From Taenia hydatigena (taxonomy: Eukaryota > Platyhelminthes > Cestoda > Cyclophyllidea > Taeniidae): DNA of 64,000 nucleotides. Location of the stretch: assembly GCA_036345935.2 (NCBI GenBank), contig JADWOT020000001.1:26259232-26323231 (forward strand), given 5' to 3'. Under the pieces are notes generated by a model. It did no database searches and had not been told where the DNA came from. It saw only the letters and a program-made list of their open reading frames with translations. Both the position numbers and the translations under genes were made by a program. Shown here piece by piece: positions 25,400 to 36,697 of this stretch. The stretch's first letter is position 1, and every line of letters starts with the position of its first letter.

Positions 25400-26791
25400 C
25401 TAAGAGCTAGTGGTCGGCCGGTTACAATTGTAAGCAACCTCATGCCAAGGAGGCTTCATACCTGCATGCAAGCTTACCTCTCACACTACTGCAACGAATG
25501 CATGACTCGGATATCTGGCCACTGTGTGCAAAGACGAGAGACTTAGCAGCGTGTAGGCAAATGTCCATTCACCAAAGTGCTTCGTGTGGCGAATTCATCA
25601 CGCCGATATTCTCTGCAAGCAGAAGGACTGGTTCACCGTTATTAACCATCATCACTGCGCCACATTTTGCTAATCGAATTAACTTTCGTTCTTACTTTCA
25701 CCATTGCAACAGATGTGTCGTTTCGAGGTAGCCGTGTTCCTACCCACCCGCACCTAATACTGAATATCAATCGGGATTGCTTGGAAAGGCGATCATACCT
25801 TGATAAGATTGAAGCATCCGTCAAGTGACTGCGTCTAAGTGTCACACCGAAGCGACGCATGTAACATGCAAGGCGTTAGAATGTGAAGGAGTTCTCATTG
25901 CTGCTATCCGCATATTAACTTGCTCATGTCTTGAACTTCATGTCAAACTGCACCAAGAACAATAAGGCACTCACAGTCAACAGAGGGAGGCTCATTGTGT
26001 AAGGCATATGGATGTACGTGCCTGTGTGTACTGCTTCAGAATGAGTTCGAAGTGCCGCAAGCAGACATGCGAATTCTTGTGCCCTTTTCATCTGGATCAA
26101 GCATTGGTCTCAAATCACTAAGTACTTAGCACACAAACATCCATACCAATGCCGTGCACGTTTACTTCGGTGTGGAAGCATGACCAATAGCCGCAGCGTG
26201 AGGAAGCAGGAAGCTGGTGCTACTAACCGCACTGAGACAGACAACATCAACGTCCACACCAACTTATTACGAATTGTGGTCCTTGGCAGCCGCTTTCATG
26301 CATAGAGGTGCTGCCCATCACCTCAGTGTCTTAACACCAAGCAGGTCTCTTACCTCCTATCAACACCTCCGAACTTACTGCTTTATCAAACTACAACCAG
26401 ATAGAGGCGCATTGCGATGCCTTTGGGGAAGAAGAATAGATATTGCGAGTTTAATAACTCAGATGTCACTGCATAACCCGTCTAGTCTCCATGCAGTTGG
26501 CATTCATCTTTCTTGTAAGAAGGGTCACTGTCGATGCTACACAGCCTGCTTCATCTTTAGGAGATTACACCTATTGCGCTCTCAGGTGCAAACAGTCCCC
26601 AAATAGTTTCAAGAGTACCTGCCACTGGCAGCAAGCACTGACCATCATCAGCCCACATTTCATTCCTGATGGCAACAATAATGCCGCCCACTCCAAATTA
26701 GGGCATGTCATTGAGTGAAAATGTAGAGACTACTTGGTCAAAGCTGAAAGGTCCCGCCTCCAAAGCTGACTGCACTTGGCATACCCATGTC
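25400..26791. other. Right flank of block A copy 1, no gene recognised
   Basis: Matches 56,650-58,047 with scattered differences. A 129-codon open frame at 26,217-26,606 is broken in the other copy. The block ends at about 26,791, where the 536-bp inverted repeat begins. Confidence 0.6.
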
Positions 26792-26793
26792 GC

Positions 26794-27329
26794 CACGCCT
26801 ATGTCCATTTGTGGTGCTAGAGCAAATGAGCGGCTCGATCGTGCCTTGTGAAAAAATTGCATGGGACCATGTAAAACTCGCAAAGTCTCCATGGAGATCT
26901 ACAGCCTCCCGTTTTATTCCTGTGTCTCTCCTTAGAACAGCGGTGTTGAGTTTGGTACAAATGCTTTAACTGTACCCTCAACTTTTATGAAGCTTTTGCC
27001 ATTCAGCAATTAATAGCATGTTTCCTTTCTACTTTGGAACAACTCTTTTGCCTTCTGTGCACTCACCGTTGCAAATCTAGGGTGCCTATCCTTGCTGCTT
27101 ACTTTTAAACAGTGCAGAGATATTGTTTCCTTTTTTAGGTAGTAGTTTCTCCTCAGGCCTATATTCAACAAGGCTAATATATTGAGCCTGCAGTGCTCTA
27201 CCTTCCAGTCGGAGCGTCAAAGAATGGAGGCAGCGAACAGTAAAGCTGATAGGTGCAATGTTGTGAATAGTGCGTACTTCATTCTTTGCGTTTATTCCAC
27301 TAAATAATCTTTTAGCTTCAAATCATTCA
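26794..27329. repeat. 536-bp inverted repeat, left end of the B2 module
   Basis: Reverse complement of 36,162-36,697; matching positions add up to 63,491. It bounds a 9.9-kb module holding the 865-bp repeat and gene B2. The sequence also resembles 14,400-14,980 directly at lower identity, so it derives from block A backbone and is not a recognisable transposon end. Confidence 0.88.
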
Positions 27330-27330
27330 G

Positions 27331-28195
27331 TGAGGCACGAAATACCACTTGGCTCCCATCAGGCACCATAGTCGCGTTTTGTATCCTCTGGAAGTAACTT
27401 CATCCAGCTGTTCATTGCTACCAGGCTGTGTCAGTGATTATTTCGTGACATCAGGCATTGCAAAATGTGGAAAATACTAGGTGGCCTGTCATAATAAGCA
27501 CGTTAGAGTCAATGCTTTGCCAAGAAGGCAGTGGAATATTGTGTGGTAAAATTGCACGATTCGGCGCAATTCCTAGGGCCTTGACGAGTTCAAATTGACT
27601 GAGGTGGTGACACAATATACGAGCGTTCGAATAAAGGCCATGTGATAAAACGATGAGCTGAGCAGCGTTGGACCCCTTATTCTGTGCTTAGTATGCGCAA
27701 TTGGGATAGGCAAATGAAGGGCTTTTCCATTCCGCTTCTCTGAGTGCATCCAGTCAGCTATTCGATCACGCACACACACACACACACACAACAATGTTCA
27801 GCATTGCAAACAGAGCAAACTGATGGTTGTTAGTAACGCGAAGAAGAGCTTTCAATCAACAGAGTCTTTGCTTTAGTGATAGCAGGTCCTCCGCTGTGCT
27901 TGAATCACACCTTGTGAGATGACCGTATCAATGCATGATTGAAAGGAGGTTAATTTGAACCACTCACACTGGCTCCAACGTGGCACGCACGTGGTGTGGT
28001 CAGCGTTATATTCTATTCACACAAACTTGATCAGTGATGTGTTATGAATAATTTTTGGGCTGTTAGATAGACGCGCATATGGCACACGGCGACGCAAATT
28101 CCCTCCCTGAATATTAGGCCCAAATTAATTGAGTTGCTTGACATTACGACCGCCAGTATTACGTATTTACTACAGTTAGGTACGAAATACCAGTT
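27331..28195. repeat. Dispersed repeat family, second 865-bp copy
   Basis: Near-identical to 9,702-10,566. The match ends at 28,195 at the sequence TACCAGTTGG, after which the sequence follows the reverse complement of the left arm from 7,943 down. Confidence 0.88.
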
Positions 28196-28574
28196 GGCTT
28201 TAAGGACGTTCGCTTTTTACGATGTTCCATTTTTGCGCCCCATTTAAGGCTTATTTTATCTGCAGATAGCACTTGTACAATACATGCACCCAACACAATG
28301 CACGACTATGTGTCCAAATGCGTTTCGTCTGCTTCCCTCCTCCCGTTGATGTTAAGGACGGGAAAGAGTGGTTTTTTGCTGTTGCAAAACAGCTATCAGT
28401 TGGATCTTCCCTTTAAACCGCTAAAGTAGACAAAGCAAAATTGCATGTTCGTTGTGGGTCAAATTTAACGGCGTTTCAGACCAATTTACTATTGAGGTGA
28501 GAGAATTGATTTGTTCTAACTGAAGGTGACAGCTGCGAAATCTGCTTCGAATCGCAACTCCAACTGCAAATACT

Positions 28575-29012
28575 ATGGCTGGAAGCAAGTATGTGGATTT
28601 TGATGAAACAATTGGTTTCACAATGTTGGGCTCAATCGCATGGATGCTGTGCTCGGTCTAGCTGAATGAGATAAGAAAAGGAGGGATTAGATTAGGACCA
28701 TGTACAAACTCAATCCTACTGCACTACTCATTCAGGGGCCACACTATGCCTTTGCGCCCTTCAACGGTGTACTCATCATTGGCCTTTTCTACGGACCAGT
28801 GTTCTATGGAGCAGATGCCGATCTGTCAACACTTCCAGTGCACCCGTAAGTTTTACAGTCCCTCCGATTTGAGTAAACACCAATGTTAGTCGTTTACTAT
28901 TTCCCTTTGCATTTCATTCTCAGTAGCCAAACACATCGAGCAAATAATAGACTTCTTTGAAATCAAATGGATAAGAACTAGTGGTGGTTATGGACCACAA
29001 ATGTTTGGCTAG
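28575..29012 (+). CDS. Possible small multi-exon gene upstream of B2 (uncertain)
   Basis: Two phase-consistent models fit. Model Q: 28575-28588, 28736-28845 and 28924-29012 (14+110+89 nt, 71 codons with stop) uses canonical GTATGT and GTAAGT donors and two pyrimidine-rich CAG acceptors, giving a polar 70-residue peptide ending SGGYGPQMFG. Model P: 28575-28655, then 28736-28845 in another frame, uses a weak GTCTAG donor but yields protein-like sequence with two hydrophobic segments (TIGFTMLGSIAWMLC and GVLIIGLFYGPVFYGA). No TATA box is obvious. It sits about 250 bp upstream of gene B2 on the same strand. Neither product matches a family I know. RNA data would decide. Confidence 0.3.
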
Positions 29013-29218
29013 ACGTTGCGATAGAACTACAAATGCGGTGGCTTTCTTCAATGTGTGACATCTGTCGATGAACTACTTGCACACAACATCGTTATAGCGC
29101 ACCCACGCTGCGTCTTCGCGCACCCCATTGGTGGGAGGCGCACAGTCAATGCAGGCAAAATGGATTTACAGGTCATGGGTTAGATATCTCATAGGCTGAT
29201 TTGGATGCAAGTGGTTTC

Positions 29219-29226
29219 TATAAATA
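29219..29226 (+). promoter_or_regulatory. TATA box of gene B2
   Basis: TATAAATA begins 38 bp before the B2 ATG, with the shared leader motif GATTTGTGAGGA at 29,233-29,244 between them. Confidence 0.7.
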
Positions 29227-29256
29227 CGCCTTGATTTGTGAGGAAAAGCAATCACA

Positions 29257-32003
29257 ATGTTGAAGACGATTATTCGTTTCTGCCTCTTATTGCTGGCTGC
29301 CTCGGCTTTGAATGCGCAAGTTGGAGGAAATGGTGGTAAGTCGCCTTCTAACATATCTCTCTGCCCAGCATGTGCGAAGCAGTATTTTGCGTGCACTAGG
29401 GTTTGTTACATCAGTCAATTTCTTCCCTTCATCCCCTACTTCTCTCCAAACTATGGAGCATTCACTTTTCTCTCACTCTCTCACACACACATGCACACAC
29501 TGCACGAGCATGACTTTCATCTGCACGAAGTGAGGAGGTTGGTAAGAGCTGCGCACCAATAAATTCCGACAACAATTTATCTCCTACCTTTCGTCATAAA
29601 TACCGTACAATCGCAAAAGTGTATGCCTATATGTAAAGGCAGTATGTGCTTGAATTTTGGCTTACTGTTATACTGCATCCGCATTTCTTGTGAATTAGCA
29701 TCAAGGATTGATGAAGCGCTGACGTCATAGCTACACTCATGCACGAGCAGGCCGCAAAATGACAGCACTTGTCCCCCATTCATGTGATACTTTGGCACAC
29801 TTGGCTTAAAAGTTTGCACACACTGTGTGCACCTAGTAGTAGGTAGCACATTACTTCGCTGGTGCGGCAGTTCGATGCTTGCACTTAAGCGACAAGTGCG
29901 CAGTGAGGAGCACAAGAAGGCAAGAGGCGACTTGGCGCCCGATGTGTCGTATGTAGATTTGCTGAAGATGAGGAGTGCATTCTGGCGAGCCTTTCATGCG
30001 GCCTCACCGATGTGCTAAGGATCTGCTCGCACATATCAAGTTCTGTCGCCTATCATCTATCGTTAGCGACAGTTGTGGGCGGACAAACCACTCTCATCGC
30101 AAACATTTCCAAGGTCGCTAATGTCACTGATAGTCGGAAATGTAGATGTTTGCGTTGGCTGTGAGGAAGAGCTACGTGGCAATTACAAGTACAGTTCTCC
30201 CCTGAATTCCAAATGACAGCCATCACACTCGCTCTTCTTCCCTCTAGCCATCAAGGCGTAGGCGTAGCTGTAAAATCTTAATCTCGAATTTATCCCAAGT
30301 CCTAATCTCATCGCTATGCACCTGGTGAAAATAAACAAAAGTTTTCTGCACGCGTTCCAGTATGTCTAACACCTGCATTTAGGATCATCGTATTTTTGTA
30401 TAAATGCGACATTCTCACCAGTCGTTCACGCGGCTTAACCTTCTCGCACATTTTGGGAAGATGACCATTAGCTGATAACACCCTCCACCCCTTGCCTATA
30501 ACGCCACAGACAACCTTACTCTGCCATCTTGAGGATAGACACACCAAAGTTCTCCTGAACACAAGCATTGATGCCATGCCGTTGGAAGAAGATTACACTC
30601 CACATGCGTGAACAAAATGAAACGAGGTGCCTGGAATATGCTTAGTGCTTGCTGTTGCATTTCAGGCAACGTTTCCACCAAGCCAGTGTTTCATTGGTAC
30701 CGCGTGGACACTAATGCCTTCCGATTAACCTGGAATCCGCAGGCGTTAATCAGAGATGGCGTAAAAGTGGTTGCACTAGCTGCAGTGGAAACACATAATC
30801 CGGGCAAACCAAGGATCAGGACTGCAGACGTGGGTGTTGGAGCAATCATTATTGATATGCTGTATCCCAACACACTATATACAATGAAAGTAGTGGCCTC
30901 TGATTTTCAGAAGGTTATTTACTCTGATCAAACCTTCCTCAAGACATGGCCAGATGGTAAGTCTCCCTTGCATTATCTTCATTGCTTTTCCTTGCATGCA
31001 TGCGTTGCCAACCCCATCGCCTAGAGTAAAGTAGGTATTAAGGATGCCTGGGAATGTTGCCTTCGTTCAGTGTTAGAAGTTGCGGCACAAATGCCAAAAC
31101 TCATCATGGTGCGACTTAGCAGTACAGTTGAAATTGGCTCGCGTTGACAACTTCTCCTCATTCACAGCTCCTTCTCACATACCGTCGCCATACGGAACAG
31201 CCATATCAGCGACACAAATCAAGCTTCGTTGGGAGGCACCCAGCCACCCAAATGGGATCCTCAAACCGTACAATGTTACCTGCTTTCTTGCCAAGTCAGG
31301 CGACGACCCAACTAGTGTTCTCGCTAAGGACAACTCCACAACCACAATGATAGTTGGTGGTCTGCGACCGGACACTGCTTATCAGTGCCTCGTGGAAGCC
31401 AGCACGTATCCGGCATGGGGACAGGATCCGAAACAATGCACTACGCAATCTGATCCATCCTCTCCTATTCGGACTATGCCTGCAAGTGCGTTGGACCAGA
31501 GTTAGTTTCTCTTTTCCATTGGTACCTGAAATGATCCATGACTCATTAATTATCGCGGATAAGAGGCGAGATAAATACGAATAGGACAGCTCTTGGACAA
31601 CTCACAAGCACAGAAAACTTACCATTCGTTTGCTGATAAGTCAGAGCTTGTCACCCCAGTGTGCGACTCTATATTTGTGTCCACCATCGCACTTGCTGCA
31701 TAACAACACAAGTGGATTTCATTGCTAGTAGGCATTCTGTGATGATGCGTAGTGCAGCGTTGCTCGAGTTGCTTTGCGCACATGCAGCATGCCTTATCCT
31801 TACCAGCATGATTATTTTGCACAGGCGTAAAGAAAACTCGTGCTGCGGGTGGTGACTATGTCGTAAGTTCTGCATTCTCACTGAACTTGTTTGCTTGCAA
31901 ATCCATAGTCTTGCTTAAATTGTCGCGTAAGTCAATATTTAATGTGGAATGCCACACCTCGATCACTAACAAAACAAAGGCCTTCAATTATAGGTCGCCA
32001 TGA
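29257..32003 (+). CDS. Gene B2: secreted two-FN3-domain protein, EG95/45W-type oncosphere antigen family
   Basis: Plus-strand twin of B1. Exons are 29257-29335, 30666-30956, 31168-31485 and 31825-32003 (79, 291, 318, 179 nt; 288 codons plus stop). Introns of 1,330, 211 and 339 bp have GT..AG ends, all phase 1. Domains are signal peptide (residues 1 to about 20), FN3-1 (about 27-123), FN3-2 (about 124-229) and C-terminal tail (230-288). Sequons NVS, NVT and NST in the FN3 exons suggest N-glycosylation. The tail begins VKKTRAAGGDYVV, where B1 reads VKKLRATAGDYVV. EG95 likewise ends with a separate KK-containing exon and a hydrophobic stretch, but here about 20 mostly polar residues follow it, so membrane or GPI attachment is uncertain. 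I see no AATAAA in the 300 bp after the stop. The recent copy appears intact and potentially functional. Confidence 0.86.
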
Positions 32004-35000
32004 ACTAGGAACTGCGTCACTCGCTCTTCCTTCGTGTCTGCCTAGCATTAGTGTGACCCTCTGGATGTAGTATCTTCCAGTTTAGTGTTCGCCTTACTCT
32101 TCCCATCTACGTTTTAATTACAAAGCTATTGAGACTAAACCGGTTTCATTTATTGGGAGGATCCAGCATTTCATGCGAAACAGTCAAAGTCCTACGTGTC
32201 AGCTCACCTCTTCCCCAACGGTGCACGCATTACTTGAGCCAGGTTACTGCAAAAGCCTGACTACCATGTCTAGGGACCATAGGGTTAGTAGTATTTTGGT
32301 AAAGATTGATATATCAAAGAGGCCCTTCAAGCAGATTTGCCACCTTGATGTTTAAGACCAACCAGGCGATGTGCACTTTGGCACAGCAGCGCAGACGCCT
32401 TCTTACTTCAGGAACACTACTCTGTGTGCTAGTAAACAACGTGTCACCACCCATGTTTCGGCGTGCTAGCATGCATCACGTTTACGATTATCGTTCTCAC
32501 TCTCACCTCCACCATGGATGCAGGCAAGTGGTATCAAGGCGGACGAGTACTTGCCGAATCGCACTTAAATTAAAATATTTTAAGTGTGGGGAAAATGCGA
32601 TTGTATATTCACGAGTTTGCAGGATCCACCGAAACACCTTTTGGAAGGCGCGCTGACGGAGATCGGTGTTAGTGGTTGGCCTTACTATACGTTTGCTTAA
32701 TTGTTCAAGTGGCGGACCGCGTACGCTGCATCAAGTCATCTTTGAGCTTGCACCTTCGTGCGAAAGCACCATGTCAGTATATTGGGCAAAATATTCGTAT
32801 CTAATGAACTCATGCAATAATAAAACATACTGTGCAATGTGCTGCGAGCATGGTTACGCATTTAACTGCCATTGCTCGCATTATCAGGGTACACAGAAAC
32901 ACAAGCTGAATTAAATGAAATTTATCCAACAGTTATCCAACATCGTGCGTGCTGTTCCGTAGCTTTAGCTCAGCCATCGTGAGTGGCATTAGCATGGCTT
33001 GCAATCAAAAACTGTGCGTCGCACAAATATGGTCAGATGTGCGCTTCTGAATCCGTTAGAGCATGGATGTTGCCCCTTATCTTTGATGCTCGCATCGACT
33101 TATTTGCGATTTGGCGCAGTGTGACGAAGAGTTGAGCAAGTTTGACAGAGACACCTAAGATGATGCTCAAAGTCGTTTGCCTCGATCAGTAGACGACATG
33201 CTGATTGGTGCAGATTCGAGTTGCCTCACTTGCACAACTATGAGTCGGCTGCGCGGCGACGTTTGCTCTAACGTAATGTCAACTTCATTCTCCGCGCAAT
33301 ACAGTCCCTCACGCCCAATGCAATGTCAATTGAACCAGACTAAGCAATGTGACCATGTGATCGCAACCTCTCTGATCTGCTTGTTGCATCGATCTCGGTG
33401 TTCCCGAAGGTGAACGGACATCTTACGCTGGCTATGCAGTAGTCAGGTAAAGGTGTGCTAACCGCCAAACTTTCCGTCGCGTCACATCTCGTAACGCTCA
33501 GGAGCTGTGTAGCTTCGCATTTCCTATGCAAATGACTTGCAAGAAGGCCCATTCTCCTTTCGTTGAGTTCCAACAGGGGAATGGACGTAACTTTTTATGT
33601 GCAAGTATAAAATGACGTGTCAAGAAGACTGGCACCACCGCTTAGCTAATGTGGGATATTTTGCTAATTAGCCTAGGTAATGGGAAAGCTTGACGAGTCT
33701 TCTCGACTTGGATGTTGTCCATTGCCACCCATTTACCACTCGTCACATTCGTTAGATTAAGCAGACATCTGCAACCACAGTGCATCCCATCAATTTGGTT
33801 CAATGCAATGACATCGTATTTTTAATCAAAAAGAGCCTGATTTGTGCAAGCAGCTTTCGATAGCAGCGCAAATGTGGCTACATTAACCACGAACGGTGAT
33901 CCCAACGCCATTCGAGCGCACATTCAAGGAAATATCGCCGTTAGTAATAGTAGTTGTTGGTCAAGTATGCACAATGACATCTGTCGTGACAAAAATGAAG
34001 CCAAAACTACACACATTGCATACTTGAGACAAAATTCTTAGCCATATATTTAGGCGTTCCTGCATTTTGCCGAGATCTAAGTCGAAAAGGAATGCTGCGA
34101 TATCGAAACTACAAGATCTTGTTTCCCAACACACTAGACGAGGCGAATGGAAAGTAGTGAGCAGCAGGACGTAATTGGCACGGAGAATGCATCATCTTAT
34201 CATCTTAGCGAAACGAGACATTAAAGCTTGAGGCCCACTATACAATATAAAGAAGACGAATTCGTCCGTACTATATGTATCAGAAAGGAGTTGGCATTCG
34301 GGCCTTCCTCTGTACGCGCAGAGAAGAGAATTGTGCTGTTCTGAAAGAGAAGGTAGGCTAATAATATGCATTGGTGAAGCGAAAATGCGATGTCAAATGC
34401 ATACGAAAGCAAATATAACACAAAAGTCGTAATGCTGATCACTCTGGAGGTTGGCGATTATTTACGCAGGAAAGGGGCGAACTCTAATTCTGTCACAATT
34501 TATGCGATATTACTTTGATGGCTGCGATCGCATGGAAAGTGCAGATCGACGCACACACGTGCTGTGACATCAGAAAGTGAATGGCGTAGAGTTCTGTCAG
34601 TGTAATCCTTCCATTCAGGCACATCGGCTTTCCCAAAACGTGGCAATGTTGTATCTTCCTTCAAGGCGCTGCATTCGTGGTTACCAAAATAGCAGATCGA
34701 GATCCGATTTGGTTTAATTAATCGCTACAACTTTTAAATTACTGCATGAATGGTCCAAGGCGACATGGTTCAATTCACCGTTTTAAATCATGGAGCACGA
34801 AAAAGAAAATGGGAAGGACGAGGTAAATTTACATCGTGTCAGATATTCCTGTTATTCTGGAGGCAGCAAAGGGCAGGTAGATGCATTTGCAGGGAATGGA
34901 TGCAGATCGTTTCATTTCTGGAATGGAAGAACAGAAAGTGTGTTAAGCACAATAAACGCACGGTGACCCTAATGAAATGTAAAACTGCATGATGTGCTCA

Positions 35001-36161
35001 TTCTAGCCGCCGAAGTGCCTCAAATGGGGGAAGGCAAAATGCGTGGAGTGCAGAAAGTACGTCCCTGTGCGTGCTGCTTCAAAGTGTGACTGAAGTTGAC
35101 GATGGTATACAAAGCACTGGAGGCTTAGTGGACAGACCACAGTCAAGGTGTGGTGCACAGAAAGCAGAAGTCACAAGTGTGGTTATGGTTGTCTGAAGTC
35201 GCCTCAATCTCCACGTCAAAGAGTGTTGATCACTGAGTGGGACTCGCAATGTTAATGAGAGGCAATTAAAAGACCACATCTGAATATAACTATTTTCATC
35301 CTGCATGGTAACGCCACCTCTAATTCAGGCATTTGTGCTGCCAGCTGTGCTGTGCTGATGGAACCAGAACTTGTGCATTCGGTTCTCACGTAGTCAATGA
35401 GGTTGCATTGTCCCGTTGAAAGAGGCGTCAACTTAGTTTTAGATGGTCGAAAAGATTGCGATGATGAAAATTCGCTTTTGTTATCACTCGCTTTAAAGTT
35501 TCTTTTACCTTAACACTTTTAAGCGCTTAGTATACCACGGCAACTGTCTTGTCACTGGATAGGGTAAAGCATAAGAAAAGACCTGTATCAAAGGCGAGAT
35601 TGCTCGGCGAAACTGCTTCCTGCCTCGTCAATCAGGTACCACATTCAGCCGGAGGCATGAGAAAGCGCATCCCCATGTTCACGAAAGAAGTGACCTTGCA
35701 ACCGAAGAGGATCACAATGCAAGTAGATACGGATTTATTAATGCGCAGAGAATGGAGCATTGATGATGTGTGAAATAACGGTCGGAAGATGACCCCGCAA
35801 CTTGATTCGCACCTGGGCACTGCTTCTTTGGTGTTTTCTATGTTCATTCTGCATGATATTGGCGGAATCGGGTAGATGCAACGTCCAGCCTCTTCCGTCT
35901 AGTTCCGCTGCTTTGTGAGCCCGTTGACACAAACCCAATGCGTTGAAAAATAACAAAGGATTCGACCGAGTTAGACCGAATTCTGATTCGCAAATACTCT
36001 TCTAATCAAGCTCCTTCGAGTTCACTCCATGCTGACATGCTATTGCATGTGTCGCCACAAACTTTGAATTTTCCACCAACTCGCCATATTATCCAACATA
36101 GCTCACAGCTGTGGATACGCAACAACAGCTCTTCTATCACACGGTAGAGCATAAAACGTCG

Positions 36162-36697
36162 TGAATGATTTGATGCTAAAAGATTATTTAGTGGAATAAA
36201 CGCAAAGAATGAAGTACGCACTATTCACAACATTGCACCTATCAGCTTTACTGTTCGCTGCCTCCATTCTTTGACGCTCCGACTGGAAGGTAGAGCACTG
36301 CAGGCTCAATATATTAGCCTTGTTGAATATAGGCCTGAGGAGAAACTATTACCTAAAAAAGGAAATAATATCTCTGCACTGTTTAAAAGTAAGCAGCAAG
36401 GATAGGCACCCTAGATTTGCAACGGCGAGTGCACAGAAGGCAAAAGAGTTGTTCCAAAGTAGAAAGGAAACATGCTATTAATTGCTGAATGGCAAAAGCT
36501 TCATAAAAGTTGAGGGTACAGTTAAAGCATTTGTACCAAACTCAACACCGCTGTTCTAAGGAGAGACACAGGAATAAAACGGGAGGCTGTAGATCTCCAT
36601 GGAGACATTGCGAGTTTTACATGGTCCCATGCAATTTTTTCACAAGGCATGATCGAGCCGCTCATTTGCTCTAGCACCACAAATGGACATAGGCGTG
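36162..36697. repeat. 536-bp inverted repeat, right end of the B2 module
   Basis: Partner of 26,794-27,329. It continues beyond 36,697 as the divergent inverted paralogue of block A, so this arm is probably the source and the left one the copy. Confidence 0.88.

Larger units (their letters stand above)
10567..26791 (+). repeat. Block A, copy 1 (16.2-kb direct repeat with gene A1)
   Basis: Direct repeat of 41,085-58,047. The offset is 30,517 bp at the left end and rises stepwise through indels. Identity is uneven: 10,567-11,920, 13,090-16,750 and 22,600-25,080 are nearly identical to copy 2, while about 19,450-22,000 is much more divergent. The block carries FN3 relics, an orphan signal-peptide ORF and gene A1. 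Copy 1 lacks about 1.2 kb and 0.37 kb found in copy 2, and has about 0.94 kb (20,745-21,685) that copy 2 lacks. Confidence 0.93.
27892..36137 (+). repeat. Large inverted repeat, right arm (block B copy 2)
   Basis: Reverse-complement partner of 1-8,245, carrying gene B2. The spacer between arms is about 19.6 kb and contains the first copy of block A. From 28,196 outward the arm follows the left arm. The first 300 bases (27,892-28,195) match the plus-strand repeat at 10,263-10,566 better than they match the left arm, so the recent duplication effectively starts near 28,195. The outer end at 36,137 is set only by where the window begins, not by a visible boundary. Confidence 0.95.

Noticed and set aside
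31354..31584. Extension of gene B exon 3 to an in-frame stop (ending PAS plus a few residues)
   Set aside because: The extensions differ between B1 and B2 in sequence and length, as expected for intron, and a phase-1 GTGCGT donor with a matching final exon is present in both.
26794..36697. Composite DNA transposon
   Set aside because: The ends are inverted, but they consist of block A backbone sequence; no transposase and no target-site duplication is seen.
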